A stretch of DNA of 64,000 bases from Streptomyces sp. TLI_146 (GTDB taxonomy: Bacteria > Actinomycetota > Actinomycetes > Streptomycetales > Streptomycetaceae). Below, in pieces: positions 16,329 through 24,408 of the stretch. Position numbers and translations under genes: made by a program. Below the pieces are notes generated by a model that saw only the letters and a list, made by a program, of their open reading frames with translations, had not been told where the DNA came from and made no database searches. The stretch is taken from positions 1,240,001 through 1,304,000 of the forward strand of contig NZ_PJMX01000001.1 of assembly GCF_002846415.1 (NCBI RefSeq), written 5' to 3'. How positions within the stretch are numbered: the stretch's first letter is position 1; each line of letters starts with the position of its first letter.

Positions 16329-16409
16329 GGGTCAATCCCCCTCGCTTTCGCGACGGAGCTGCCTCGCCCCCGCCGGGCCGGACCGCACAGGGTACGGGGA
16401 CAGGGGCGA

Positions 16410-16437
16410 CCCCGTCGCGACGGGGGACGCGACGGGG
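16410..16437 (-). terminator. Hairpin terminator downstream of the peptidoglycan-binding gene
   Basis: CCCCGTCGCG (16410-16419) pairs perfectly with CGCGACGGGG (16428-16437) around an 8-base loop. It lies about 100 bases past the stop of the leftward gene at 16534-16917, in a 205-base spacer that otherwise holds nothing I recognise. Confidence 0.6.
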
Positions 16438-16533
16438 CCTGGGGTTTCGGGTGCCCCGGGGCGGCGGGACCATGCTCGTGATGCCGGTCACACCCCACGT
16501 GGCAGCATGTGCACCACCGACTGCGCGGCCCGG

Positions 16534-16917
16534 TCACTTCTTGGTCGGGACCACCGCCCAGCAGCCGTTGGTCCGCCACACGTCCTTGCCGCCGTTGTTC
16601 CGGGCCACCATGAACTCGATCGTGCCACCGGTGTTCGGGCCCACCGTCCCGTCGACCGGGAGGTGCCAGAAGCGCTGGAAGTTCACCACGGCGTCCTTGG
16701 TGTTCTTTCCGTAGACGCCGTCCACGGCCAGCCTCGTCCCCGCGTACGCGTTGAACGCGCGCTGGACGCACTTGATCCCGGCCTTGTTCCCCGAGCCCGT
16801 ACCGATGTTGGCGACGCCCGGCTTGGCCTGCGCGGCGGTGGCGCCCAGCAGGCTCCCCGCCATCAGCGCGGCCGCGCTCAGAGCGACCGACACCCGGCGT
16901 ACGTCCACAGCACTCAT
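16534..16917 (-). CDS. Secreted peptidoglycan-binding (PG_binding_1) protein
   Basis: 127 residues with a classic Sec signal peptide (VRRVSVALSAAALMAGSLLG, cleavage probably after AQA near residue 31). One peptidoglycan-binding fold follows: AGIKCVQRAFNAYAGTRLAVDG, then VYGKNTKDAVVNFQRFW and GTVGPNT. There is no catalytic domain, so it likely binds the cell wall or acts as a small secreted wall protein. GGGAG sits six bases before the ATG at 16917. It is divergent from the winged-helix gene across a 349-base AT-richer regulatory region. Confidence 0.88.
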   Translation of the reverse strand: MSAVDVRRVSVALSAAALMAGSLLGATAAQAKPGVANIGTGSGNKAGIKCVQRAFNAYAGTRLAVDGVYGKNTKDAVVNFQRFWHLPVDGTVGPNTGGTIEFMVARNNGGKDVWRTNGCWAVVPTKK

Positions 16918-17266
16918 CTCGTCTCCCGTTTTCGCGTCCGATATCCCGTCCGAATTCCGGCAACCGCACCCTAGGCGGCTGATCCTGACGAGACATCAGG
17001 CAGCGGTTTCATCCCGGGTGAACTTTCGCGGTAGGTGACTTCGGTACACCTACCGCGCCGGTCGTAGGACGTGTTCCGCGACCTGTGATCCCCCGCATGA
17101 TCGGAGATTCACCGTTTCCCTCATCAACTCTTTAGTGTGCAGCCGATTCAGACGGGCTGCGTTTGTTTGGGTCAGGTGTGTATCTTTTTGAGAACTCGCC
17201 TGTGCTGTGCCCGCAGCAAGGGCCGGCACCCGGCGGCATCATCCAGCACGAGGAAAGCGAACTCCC
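16918..17266. other. Divergent intergenic region, 349 bases, no gene
   Basis: It separates the leftward peptidoglycan-binding gene from the rightward winged-helix gene. No open frame here looks coding. It contains a perfect 11-base inverted repeat (17027-17057, listed separately). On the left-reading strand there is a TAGGGT -10-like box near 16970. On the right-reading strand there are TAGTGT (from 17133) and TATCTT (17181-17186) -10-like boxes. The stretch from about 17095 to 17200 is clearly lower in GC than its surroundings, as expected for promoters. Confidence 0.6.
17027..17057. promoter_or_regulatory. Perfect 11-bp inverted repeat (operator or leader hairpin)
   Basis: CGCGGTAGGTG (17027-17037) and CACCTACCGCG (17047-17057) with a 9-base loop. 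It is too far (about 110 bases) from the leftward start and 210 bases from the rightward start to be a terminator of either gene. It is more likely a regulator-binding site or a structured leader. Confidence 0.5.
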
Positions 17267-17932
17267 ATGGCGGACGAGCCGGACATCAGCACTCTCAAGG
17301 ACCAGTACGCGGCGCGTGTCACCGCCGATCTGGAAGCCAACCAGCAGGACCAGTCACGTATCCGCGCCGAACTCGACACACTCAAGGACCAACTCGAAGC
17401 CCTGGAGCGGGACCACGGTCTGCTGCAAACCATGCAGCACACCCTCGGCGGCGCCCCGGCGAAGGCCGCCCCCAAGAAGGCCGTTGCCACGAAGTCCGCT
17501 CCCGCGAAGGCCACTCCCGCGAAGGCCGTCGCACCGGCCAAGGTGCCCACCCCCCGGACGAAGAAGACCGAGGTCAAGGCCGCCGCGGCCAAGCCCGCCC
17601 GGGCCCCGCGCAAGAACACCGCTCCGGCGAAGACCGCTTCCCCGCGCAAGGCGGAAACCTCCGGACCCACCCTGCGCGAAGTCGTGCTCGGCCTCTTCGC
17701 CGGACACCAGGAGCCGCGTACGGTCTCCGACGTCCTCGCCGAACTCACCACCGCCCACCCCGACCGCAAGACCAGCCCCCAGGTCGTCCGCAACACCCTC
17801 GAAGCGCTCGTCGCCAAGGGCGAGCTGGAGCGGGAGCGCAAGCAGGGCTCGGTCTTCTACACCGCCCCGGACAAGAAGTCCGCCGCGGCGGCCGGGACGC
17901 CCACCGCCGACGCCGTGCCCGCGACGGCCTGA
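17267..17932 (+). CDS. Lys/Ala/Pro-rich protein with coiled coil and C-terminal winged helix
   Basis: 221 residues from the ATG at 17267 (GAGGAAAG ten bases upstream). Residues about 5-65 form an acidic coiled coil (YAARVTADLEANQQDQSRIR, then LDTLKDQLEALERDHGLLQ). Residues 75-150 are an H1/HU-tail-like linker of repeated Lys-Ala-Pro motifs (KKAVATKSAPAKATPAKAV). Residues about 155-210 form a small winged-helix (TLREVVLGLFAGHQEPRTV, SPQVVRNTLEALVAKGELER, GSVFYTAP). The basic linker suggests non-specific DNA contact, so it may be a nucleoid-associated or transcription-modulating protein. I know such proteins as uncharacterised regulatory proteins in Streptomyces. Confidence 0.8.
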   Translation: MADEPDISTLKDQYAARVTADLEANQQDQSRIRAELDTLKDQLEALERDHGLLQTMQHTLGGAPAKAAPKKAVATKSAPAKATPAKAVAPAKVPTPRTKKTEVKAAAAKPARAPRKNTAPAKTASPRKAETSGPTLREVVLGLFAGHQEPRTVSDVLAELTTAHPDRKTSPQVVRNTLEALVAKGELERERKQGSVFYTAPDKKSAAAAGTPTADAVPATA

Positions 17933-18002
17933 CCCTTCTCCTCCGCCGGGGTTGGATCGGGTCGATGCCTTTCTCGCCGTACGGCATCAGCCGCACGGAG
18001 CC

Positions 18003-18025
18003 CGGCGGACAGCACCTGTCCGCCG
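18003..18025 (+). terminator. Hairpin terminator after the winged-helix gene
   Basis: CGGCGGACAG-CAC-CTGTCCGCCG: ten perfect base pairs and a 3-base loop, 70 bases after the stop at 17932. Confidence 0.75.
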
Positions 18026-18085
18026 AGCCCCGTGCCCCTGGTCAGGCGCGGCGGCCGGCGAGCCGGATCCCTCCCCGGGGTGGGC

Positions 18086-18116
18086 GCGGGCAGGGACCAC
18101 TTGCGGCCCTGCCCGC
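18086..18116 (-). terminator. Hairpin terminator at the MFS stop codon
   Basis: GCGGGCAGGG (18086-18095) pairs perfectly with CCCTGCCCGC (18107-18116) around an 11-base loop. It abuts the stop codon of the leftward MFS gene, so it should end that transcript. Confidence 0.75.
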
Positions 18117-19390
18117 TAGGTACGCGCACCCCGCACCGTGGCGGCGAACACCGGCACCACGGCGAGCAGTTCCCCCAGCGCTCCCACCCACAGCGCCGTG
18201 CGGGCGCCGAAGTGCTCGCCCAGGGCGCCGCCCAGGAGTGCGCCGACCGGCATGGAACCCCACACCACGAATCGGAACGTCGCCGTCATACGGCCCAGGA
18301 GCGGTGGCGGGCAGAGCTGCTGGCGCAGGGCCACCGAGGTGATTTTGAAGGTCATGAAGGCCGTCCAGCCGAGGCCCTGGAGCGCGACGGCGAGCGCGAA
18401 GCGCCCGTCGGACTGGTAGAAGGGCAGCGCGAGCAGCCAGAGCACCCCACTGGTCAGTACGGACAGACACATCGCCGGTCCCTGGCCGAGGCGGGCGGCG
18501 ATCCGCGTGGTGAGCAGACTGCCGAGGAAGCCGCCGACCGCCTCCGCGGTGAAGACCAGGCCGCACAGGAACGGGGAGAGGCCGAGGTCTCCGGCGAGCA
18601 GGACCAGCAGCATGGCCGCGCCGACCGTGCCGCACAGGTTGGAGATCGCCGAGGTGAGGGTGAGCGCCCGCAGCGTCGGGTGGGCGAAGAGGAAGCGCAG
18701 CCCTTCGGTGATCTCGCCTCGCAGGCCCACCGTCGTCGTCGACGCGGGCGGGGCCGTGTCGGGGCGGCGCACGCGGGTGAGCAGGAGCGCGGAGGCCAGG
18801 TAGCTGACGGCATCCACCACGACGGCGAGGGGCGCGGTGAGCGCGCCGACAAGCGCGCCTCCGGCGCCGGGTCCGGCGGCCTGGGTGAGGGTGCGGCCGG
18901 CCTCCAGTTTGACGTTGGCCTCCATCAGCCGGGTGCCGTCGACGAGTTGGGGGAGGTGGCTCTGGGCGGCCACGTCGAAGAACACCGTGCACACCGACAT
19001 GCCGAAGGCCACCGCGTACAGCTGGGGCAGACTCAGCGCGTCCAGCGCGCTCGCGACGGGGACCGAGGCCAGGAGTAGGGCGCGGCCCAGGTCTCCGGCG
19101 ACCATGACCCGGCGGCGGCGTGTCCGGTCCACCCAGGCCCCGGCGGGCAGCCCCAGGAGCAGGAAGCCGAGGTACTCGAACGTCACCAGCAGACCGGCCT
19201 GGAAGGGGGTCGCGTCGAGGGTGCCGATGGCGATGAGGGGAAGGGCGAGGACGGTGATAGCCGTACCGGCCTGGCTGACGGTGTCGGCGGCCCAGAGCCT
19301 GCGGAAGTCACCGTCGCGCAGCAGCGCGCCGGGCCGTGCCGGGGTGGTGTCCGTGGAGCAGGAGAGCGTCATGATCGCGCACTCCACCAT
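18116..19390 (-). CDS. MFS transporter paired with a divergent ArsR-type regulator
   Basis: 424 residues from 19390; an ATG at 19372 (MTLSCSTDTTPARPG) is the alternative start. About twelve membrane helices are visible, with the family's first-helix motif DFRRLWAADTVSQAGTAITV and the loop 2-3 motif DRTRRRRVMVAGDLGR. The ArsR-family gene starts 68 bases away on the opposite strand, with an imperfect palindrome between them. This is the usual layout of a regulator controlling its exporter. The substrate is unknown; drug or metabolite efflux is likely. Confidence 0.9.
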   Translation of the reverse strand: MVECAIMTLSCSTDTTPARPGALLRDGDFRRLWAADTVSQAGTAITVLALPLIAIGTLDATPFQAGLLVTFEYLGFLLLGLPAGAWVDRTRRRRVMVAGDLGRALLLASVPVASALDALSLPQLYAVAFGMSVCTVFFDVAAQSHLPQLVDGTRLMEANVKLEAGRTLTQAAGPGAGGALVGALTAPLAVVVDAVSYLASALLLTRVRRPDTAPPASTTTVGLRGEITEGLRFLFAHPTLRALTLTSAISNLCGTVGAAMLLVLLAGDLGLSPFLCGLVFTAEAVGGFLGSLLTTRIAARLGQGPAMCLSVLTSGVLWLLALPFYQSDGRFALAVALQGLGWTAFMTFKITSVALRQQLCPPPLLGRMTATFRFVVWGSMPVGALLGGALGEHFGARTALWVGALGELLAVVPVFAATVRGART

Positions 19391-19412
19391 GGGCGGGGCG
19401 GCCCGACCATTG

Positions 19413-19430
19413 TTTTAGGCTGACCGAAAA
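19413..19430. promoter_or_regulatory. Candidate operator of the ArsR/MFS pair
   Basis: TTTTAGG-CTGA-CCGAAAA, an inverted repeat with one mismatch in seven, in the middle of the 68-base divergent spacer. Its AT-rich arms stand out from the surrounding sequence. It could serve both promoters. Confidence 0.5.
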
Positions 19431-19458
19431 CGTCATGGGGTGATCGGGGGCGCGGGGC

Positions 19459-20325
19459 ATGGGAGCGGTGCGGTTCGGGGTGGACGATCTGGCCAACCTG
19501 CGGTTCGCGATCTCGCCGTTGTGGGAGACGGTGGCGAGCCTGCGGGCCTCGGAGGATCCCGGGCGGCACGCCGTCCACCTGCCGTGGATCAAGAAGGCGC
19601 TGGCCCTGCGCGAGGACCGCGAGCTCGCTCGGCTCCTTGAGCCGCTCCGCGGCCCGCTCGACGCTTTCGAGCCCCCTCCCCCGCGGTGTCCGCTCGCCGA
19701 GATCGAGGAGGAACTCACGCTCTCCGGGGTGCCTTCCGAGGTGGGTGACGCGGTACTCGCCTGGTGGCGGGCCGCCGTGCGGCCGTACTGGCCGCGCATC
19801 CGCGCCCTCCTGGAGGCCGACGTCGTCCACCGCACGCGCCAACTGGCCGAGGACGGCATCCAGGAGGTGTTCGCCCACCTCCACCCCACCCTGCGGTGGA
19901 CCGAGGACCGGCTGGTGTCGGTGGATCTGCCGCGCGGCGAGCGGAAGCTCGACGGGGGCGGGATCACCCTGGTCCCCACCGCGTTCGCCACCCGCTGCCG
20001 TCTGCTGCCCGGCCGGGGCCCGACACCGCCCTGCGTCCTCTACCCCGCGCGTGCCGTGGGCACCCTGTGGGAGCGGCGCGGGAGCGCCGACGAGGGCCTG
20101 GCGCGTCTGCTCGGCCGCAGCCGCGCCCGGGTGCTCGCCGATACGAGCTCCCCGGCCACCACCACACAGCTGGCCGCGCGTACGGGCCTCAGCCTCGGCG
20201 CGGTGTCCCAGCACCTCGCCGTGCTGCGCGACGCCGGTCTGGTCACCAGCCACCGCTACCGGCGCGAAGTCCACTACACGGCCAGCGGCATGGGTCTCGC
20301 CCTGCTCGGGCGGCGGACGGTGTGA
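19459..20325 (+). CDS. ArsR-family winged-helix regulator with DUF5937-like N-terminal domain
   Basis: 288 residues from the ATG at 19459. The N-terminal 200 residues (VRFGVDDLANLRFAISPLWE, then a helical region) match the ligand-sensing part of a large actinobacterial ArsR-like family. The C-terminal 75 residues are a winged helix (SPATTTQLAARTGLSLGAVS, QHLAVLRDAGLVTSHRYRRE, VHYTASGMGLALL). There are no ArsR metal-binding cysteines (CxC), so it does not look metal-responsive. It is divergent from an MFS exporter and probably represses it until a ligand binds. Confidence 0.88.
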   Translation: MGAVRFGVDDLANLRFAISPLWETVASLRASEDPGRHAVHLPWIKKALALREDRELARLLEPLRGPLDAFEPPPPRCPLAEIEEELTLSGVPSEVGDAVLAWWRAAVRPYWPRIRALLEADVVHRTRQLAEDGIQEVFAHLHPTLRWTEDRLVSVDLPRGERKLDGGGITLVPTAFATRCRLLPGRGPTPPCVLYPARAVGTLWERRGSADEGLARLLGRSRARVLADTSSPATTTQLAARTGLSLGAVSQHLAVLRDAGLVTSHRYRREVHYTASGMGLALLGRRTV

Positions 20326-20333
20326 CACCGCAC

Positions 20334-20384
20334 GGCCGGGAAACGGCCGGGAACGGCCAGGAACAGCCACGAACAGCCCGGAAA
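20334..20384. repeat. Five tandem copies of a 10-11 bp unit upstream of the ECF-CAP gene
   Basis: Units at 20334-20344 (11 bp), 20345-20354, 20355-20364, 20365-20374 and 20375-20384 follow the pattern (G/A)GCC(G/A/C)(G/C)GAAC, with small substitutions. The 10-bp period places every copy on one face of the helix. The array starts 9 bases after the ArsR stop codon and ends about 118 bases before the ECF-CAP start. Confidence 0.8.
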
Positions 20385-20392
20385 AGATTTCC
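20380..20392. promoter_or_regulatory. Palindrome GGAAA-AGA-TTTCC in the ECF-CAP upstream region
   Basis: Perfect 5-bp arms around AGA, overlapping the last tandem repeat unit. GGAA is also the start of many ECF -35 elements, and CGTT sequences lie 13-18 bases downstream. The spacing to either CGTT is not a clear match to a known ECF promoter, so the role is open. Confidence 0.35.
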
Positions 20393-20501
20393 TCCACGTT
20401 TTCGTTATCCGCCGGTCCCCCGCCGATCTCCCACGGTGGAGAAGCAGTCGGTTGGAGCCCGGAGACCACCGGGGCCCGGGGAGAGTGGACGAGGCGTGAA
20501 C

Positions 20502-22166
20502 ATGGAGTACGGGACGGCGACGGTCGAGGCGGCGCGAGCCGGTGACCAGCACGCCCAGGACGAACTTGTCGCGGCCTGCCTGCCGCTGGTCTACAACATC
20601 GTCGGCCGGGCGCTGAACGGTCACGCCGACGTCGACGACGTGGTCCAGGAGAGCGTGCTGCGGATGCTCGACGGCCTGGCGGGGCTGCGGGATCCCGGCA
20701 GCTTCCGGTCGTGGGTGGTGGCCATCACCATGAACCAGCTGCGCCAGTACTGGCAGCGCGCCCGCACCCGGCCGGACGGCACCGGCATCCAGGAGACGAG
20801 CGACCTGCCCGATCCCGGTGCCGACTTCGTCGACCTGACGATCCTGCGGCTCGGGCTCTCCGGGCAGCGCAGGGAGGCCGCCGAGGCCACCCGCTGGCTG
20901 GAGCCCGAGGACCGGGGGCTGCTCTCGCTGTGGTGGCTGGAGACGGCGGGGTGCCTGACCCGCGCCGAGGTGGCCGCGTCGCTCGAACTGTCGCCGCAGC
21001 ACACCGCCGTACGCGTGCAGCGCATGAAGGAGCGGCTCGACGCGTCGCGCCAGGTGGTACGGACCCTGGCGGTCGCCCCGCGCTGCCACGAACTCACCGG
21101 CCTGCTCTCGCTCTGGGACGGTGTGCCCTCCTCGCTGTGGCGCAAGCGCATCACCCGGCACACCCGCGTGTGCCCGGTCTGCTCGGGCCTCGCCAGTGGA
21201 CTCGTACCGCCCGAGGGGCTGCTGGCGGGGCTCGCCCTGGTGCCGGTGGCTTCGGCGGCGGGTCTGTTCGCGGCCCTGGCCGCGCACCGGGGTATGGCGC
21301 CCATGGCGTACGGGACGGCCGGCTCGGCGCAGCCGCCGCGACCGCCGTCGGCTCCCGGCCGCCACCGCCAGGCGCCCCGTGGCAAGGGCGCACACGCCGA
21401 GGCGGCGAGCCGGAGCGAGCTGCGCCGCGACCGCGACCGTGCCAGGCGGCGGCGCCGGGCCGCCGCGGTGCTGGCGGGCGCCACCGCGATAGGCGGCCTC
21501 GCCGTGGTCATCCATGTCTCGTCGGATCCGTCCGGGCCTCCCACCGCGGTCGCCGACGCCCCGGCCGACGTGGCCGTCACCGCGGCGAGCCCCGAAGGCA
21601 CCGCCGCCACGGGGCCGACTCGTACACCCAACTCGCCTTCTCCGAAGCCGAGTTCATCGCCGTCACCGAGTCGTTCAGCCGCCTCGCCGAAGCCGACCGC
21701 GCCGAGCACCACGCCGCACACCACCGCCGCGCGGACTCCCTCGTCGCACTCGCCCAAGGTCCCGAACTCCCTCGCCAAGCAGGGGTCCACCGCCCAGCAG
21801 GTGATCGCGCTGGTCAACACCGAACGGGCCAAGAACGGCTGCGGCCCCGTGAGCGACAACTCCCGGCTCGCCACGGCCGCGCAGCGCCACTCCGACAACA
21901 TGGCGGCACAGGGTTTCTTCGACCACACCGACCCCAGCGGCGCGGGCCCGGGCGAGCGCATCCACGCCGCGGGCTACCAGTGGTCCACCTACGGCGAGAA
22001 CATCGCCCGCGGCCAGCAGACCCCGGCCGACGTCATGAACTCCTGGATGAACAGCCCCGGGCACCGCGCGAACATCCTCAACTGCGCCTTCAAGGAGCTG
22101 GGGGTCGGCATCCACAACGGCGCCGGCGGCCCTTGGTGGACCCAGGACTTCGGTACGCAGATGTAG
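20502..22166 (+). CDS. ECF sigma factor fused to zinc finger, membrane helix and extracellular CAP domain
   Basis: 554 residues from the ATG at 20502 (GAGG seven bases upstream); an in-frame GTG six bases earlier is too close to that site. Sigma region 2 spans about 20-90 (HADVDDVVQESVLRMLDGL, FRSWVVAITMNQLRQYWQR) and region 4 about 130-185 (LTRAEVAASLELSPQHTAVR, VQRMKERL). A zinc-finger-like H220-x3-C224-x2-C227 follows, as in ZAS anti-sigma domains. There is a hydrophobic stretch at 238-261, a very basic loop (282-320), a clear membrane helix (319-339) and a Ser/Pro/Thr linker (375-420). Last comes a CAP/SCP domain (430-554; NTERAKNGCG, HSDNMAAQGFF, YGENIARGQ, NSWMNSPGHRANIL). It appears to be a membrane-tethered sigma factor with built-in sensor. 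Confidence 0.88.
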   Translation: MEYGTATVEAARAGDQHAQDELVAACLPLVYNIVGRALNGHADVDDVVQESVLRMLDGLAGLRDPGSFRSWVVAITMNQLRQYWQRARTRPDGTGIQETSDLPDPGADFVDLTILRLGLSGQRREAAEATRWLEPEDRGLLSLWWLETAGCLTRAEVAASLELSPQHTAVRVQRMKERLDASRQVVRTLAVAPRCHELTGLLSLWDGVPSSLWRKRITRHTRVCPVCSGLASGLVPPEGLLAGLALVPVASAAGLFAALAAHRGMAPMAYGTAGSAQPPRPPSAPGRHRQAPRGKGAHAEAASRSELRRDRDRARRRRRAAAVLAGATAIGGLAVVIHVSSDPSGPPTAVADAPADVAVTAASPEGTAATGPTRTPNSPSPKPSSSPSPSRSAASPKPTAPSTTPHTTAARTPSSHSPKVPNSLAKQGSTAQQVIALVNTERAKNGCGPVSDNSRLATAAQRHSDNMAAQGFFDHTDPSGAGPGERIHAAGYQWSTYGENIARGQQTPADVMNSWMNSPGHRANILNCAFKELGVGIHNGAGGPWWTQDFGTQM

Positions 22167-22178
22167 GTGTGTTCCCGG

Positions 22179-24260
22179 TCAGGTGGCCGGGAGGGCGCGG
22201 GCCCGGGCGATGAGCAGGGCCACGTCGTCGTGGGTGTCCGGGCGGCGCAGGGCGGCGAGCAGGAAGTCGCAGGTGTCCTCCAGCGGGCGGCTGGGGCCGG
22301 TCAGCAGATCGGTGAGGGTCGCAAGCCGGGTGTCGATGTCCTGGTCCCGGGTCTCGATCAGACCGTCGGTGTACAGGACGAGGTCGTCGCCGGGGTCGAG
22401 GGTGACGGCGGTGGTCGAGAACGGGACGCCGCCGACGCCCAGCGGCGCTCCGGTGGGCAGGTCCAGGAGCCGGGGCGGGCGGCCGGGCCGCAGGTGCACC
22501 GGGGGCGGGTGCCCGGCGACGGCGATGTGGCACAGGTGCGTGTGGGGGTCGTAGAGCGCGTACACACACGTCGCCGTCGCGTCGCCCAGGTCGGCGGTGG
22601 CGGCGTCCAGATGGGTCAGTACGGTCGCGGGGTCCAGGTCGAGCCGGGCCAGGGCGCGGGCCGTGGCGCGCAGTTGGCCCATGGTGGCGGCGGCGTTGAT
22701 GCCGCTGCCCATCACGTCGCCGACGACCAGGGCCGTACGGTCGCCGCTGAGCGCGATGACGTCGAACCAGTCGCCGCCGGTCTCGTCGTCGGCGGCGGCC
22801 GGCTGGTAGCGGTAGGCGATGTCCAGGCCGGGCGGGGCGGCGGGGCGCTGGGGCAGCAGATGGCGCTGGAGCATCAGCGCCGTCTCGCGCTGGCGCTGGT
22901 ACCAGCGGGCGTTGTCGATGGACACCGCCGCGCGGGCGGCGAGTTCGGTGGCGAGCAGGACGTCGTCCTTGCTGAAAGGGGCGGGGTTGCGGGCGCGTTT
23001 GAGGTCGAGCGCGCCGAGGACCTGGCCGCGGGCGATGAGGGGGACGGCGAGGTAGGAGTGGACTCCGGCGGCGGCCAGCAGGTGCACGGCGTCCTCGTTG
23101 CGGGCGATGCGCGGCAGGTCCTGGGGGCGCACCCGGGGGACGAGGACGGGGCGGCCGGTGCGGGCGCACTGGGTCACCAGCCGGGTGGGGCCGTACAGGG
23201 CGACGTCGCCGACCGGGTCGGCGGCCTCGGTGGCGGGTGTGGGGTAGGCCGCGTTGAGCGCCAGCGCGCGGAACCGCACGGCGCCGCCGTCGCTCTCCCC
23301 CGGCCGGGGACCGGCCAGGACGGTGTCGAGCACGTCGACGGCGGCGATGTCGGCCACCTCCGGGACGGCGACCTCGGCCAGCTCGCGGGCCGTCACCTCC
23401 AGGTCGAGGGTGGTGCCGATACGGACGGACGCGTCCGCGATCAGTGAGAGCCGGCGCCGGGCCTGGGCGGCGGAGACGGCCGCCTCGTGCTGCTCGGTGA
23501 CGTCGACGACGGACACCGCGACGCCGAGGACGTGCCCGGCCTGGTCGTCGAGCCGGTACACCGACACCAGCCAGGCGTGGTCCCGCTCGGGGTCGGCGGC
23601 GGTGCGGCCGGTGGTGAACTCGTCGAGCACCGGGCGTCCGCTCGCCATCACCTCGCGCATCCGCGCCTCGACGGTGGCCCCGTCCAGGAACGGCAGTACG
23701 TCGACGATCCGGCGCCCCAGGTGCTCGTCGGCCGGAATGCCGTTGATGCGCTCCAGGGCGGGGTTCACCAGGACGTACCGCAGCTCGGTGTTGAGGACCG
23801 CGAGGCCGATGGGCGACTGGTCCACGAGCCGCAGCGACAGGGCCAGATCGCGCTCCACCCGCCGCACCGTGGCCTGCTCGGAGGCCAGGCCCAGCGCGAA
23901 CATCCGGCCGTTGTCGGCTTCGAGGCGTACGTTGCGGAACTCCACGAGGTGGGTGCTGCCGTCCTTGTGCCGGACGGGGAAGACCCCAGCCCAGGTGCCC
24001 TCGCCGGACATCACCTGGGCGAACAGCCGCAGCACGACGTCGCGGTGCTCCTCGTCCACCAGCAGCTTCGCGGCGTACTGCCCCAGTGCCTCCTGGGCGG
24101 TGTACCCGTACACCCGCTTGGCCTGCGGGCTCCACAGCCGGATGCGGCCCTCGGCGTCGAGGACGACCGCGGCCACCCCGAGCACGTCCAGCAGGCCACC
24201 CGCCACCAGCGACGGATCCCTCGCCCCCGCTCGGGCCGGGAAGGACTGCGCACCAGCCAT
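22179..24260 (-). CDS. SpoIIE/PP2C-type phosphatase with PAS and GAF domains
   Basis: 693 residues from the ATG at 24260, with GAGGAGG six bases upstream; the longer upstream open frame is not needed. Two PAS-type domains are visible, about 25-140 (LGVAAVVLDAEGRIRLWSPQ, VYGYTAQEALGQY) and 150-270 (QSPIGLAVLNTELRYVLVNP). A GAF domain covers about 290-440. The C-terminal PP2C/SpoIIE domain (about 465-693) has the metal-binding GGDWFDVI and VGDVMGSGINAA motifs and ends in DDVALLIARA. In partner switching it would dephosphorylate a STAS protein in response to a ligand or redox signal. It converges on the ECF-CAP gene with a 12-base gap. Confidence 0.92.
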   Translation of the reverse strand: MAGAQSFPARAGARDPSLVAGGLLDVLGVAAVVLDAEGRIRLWSPQAKRVYGYTAQEALGQYAAKLLVDEEHRDVVLRLFAQVMSGEGTWAGVFPVRHKDGSTHLVEFRNVRLEADNGRMFALGLASEQATVRRVERDLALSLRLVDQSPIGLAVLNTELRYVLVNPALERINGIPADEHLGRRIVDVLPFLDGATVEARMREVMASGRPVLDEFTTGRTAADPERDHAWLVSVYRLDDQAGHVLGVAVSVVDVTEQHEAAVSAAQARRRLSLIADASVRIGTTLDLEVTARELAEVAVPEVADIAAVDVLDTVLAGPRPGESDGGAVRFRALALNAAYPTPATEAADPVGDVALYGPTRLVTQCARTGRPVLVPRVRPQDLPRIARNEDAVHLLAAAGVHSYLAVPLIARGQVLGALDLKRARNPAPFSKDDVLLATELAARAAVSIDNARWYQRQRETALMLQRHLLPQRPAAPPGLDIAYRYQPAAADDETGGDWFDVIALSGDRTALVVGDVMGSGINAAATMGQLRATARALARLDLDPATVLTHLDAATADLGDATATCVYALYDPHTHLCHIAVAGHPPPVHLRPGRPPRLLDLPTGAPLGVGGVPFSTTAVTLDPGDDLVLYTDGLIETRDQDIDTRLATLTDLLTGPSRPLEDTCDFLLAALRRPDTHDDVALLIARARALPAT

Positions 24261-24408
24261 CACCGGCCTCCTCACCCGTACGCCCCTGCGCGGGACACGC
24301 CCGCTGGCCAGGCCCAGGCCGATCGGCACGACTTTCCGCCTTCCATGCTGCGCCCGGACGCCCGGGCGTGCGACCGGGCGCGGGCCGCGGTCGTCCGAAC
24401 GGCGGCCG

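Noticed and set aside
16918..17266. c-di-AMP (ydaO) riboswitch upstream of the peptidoglycan-binding gene
   Set aside because: Streptomyces wall hydrolases often carry it, but I could not find its conserved core; only a simple hairpin is present.
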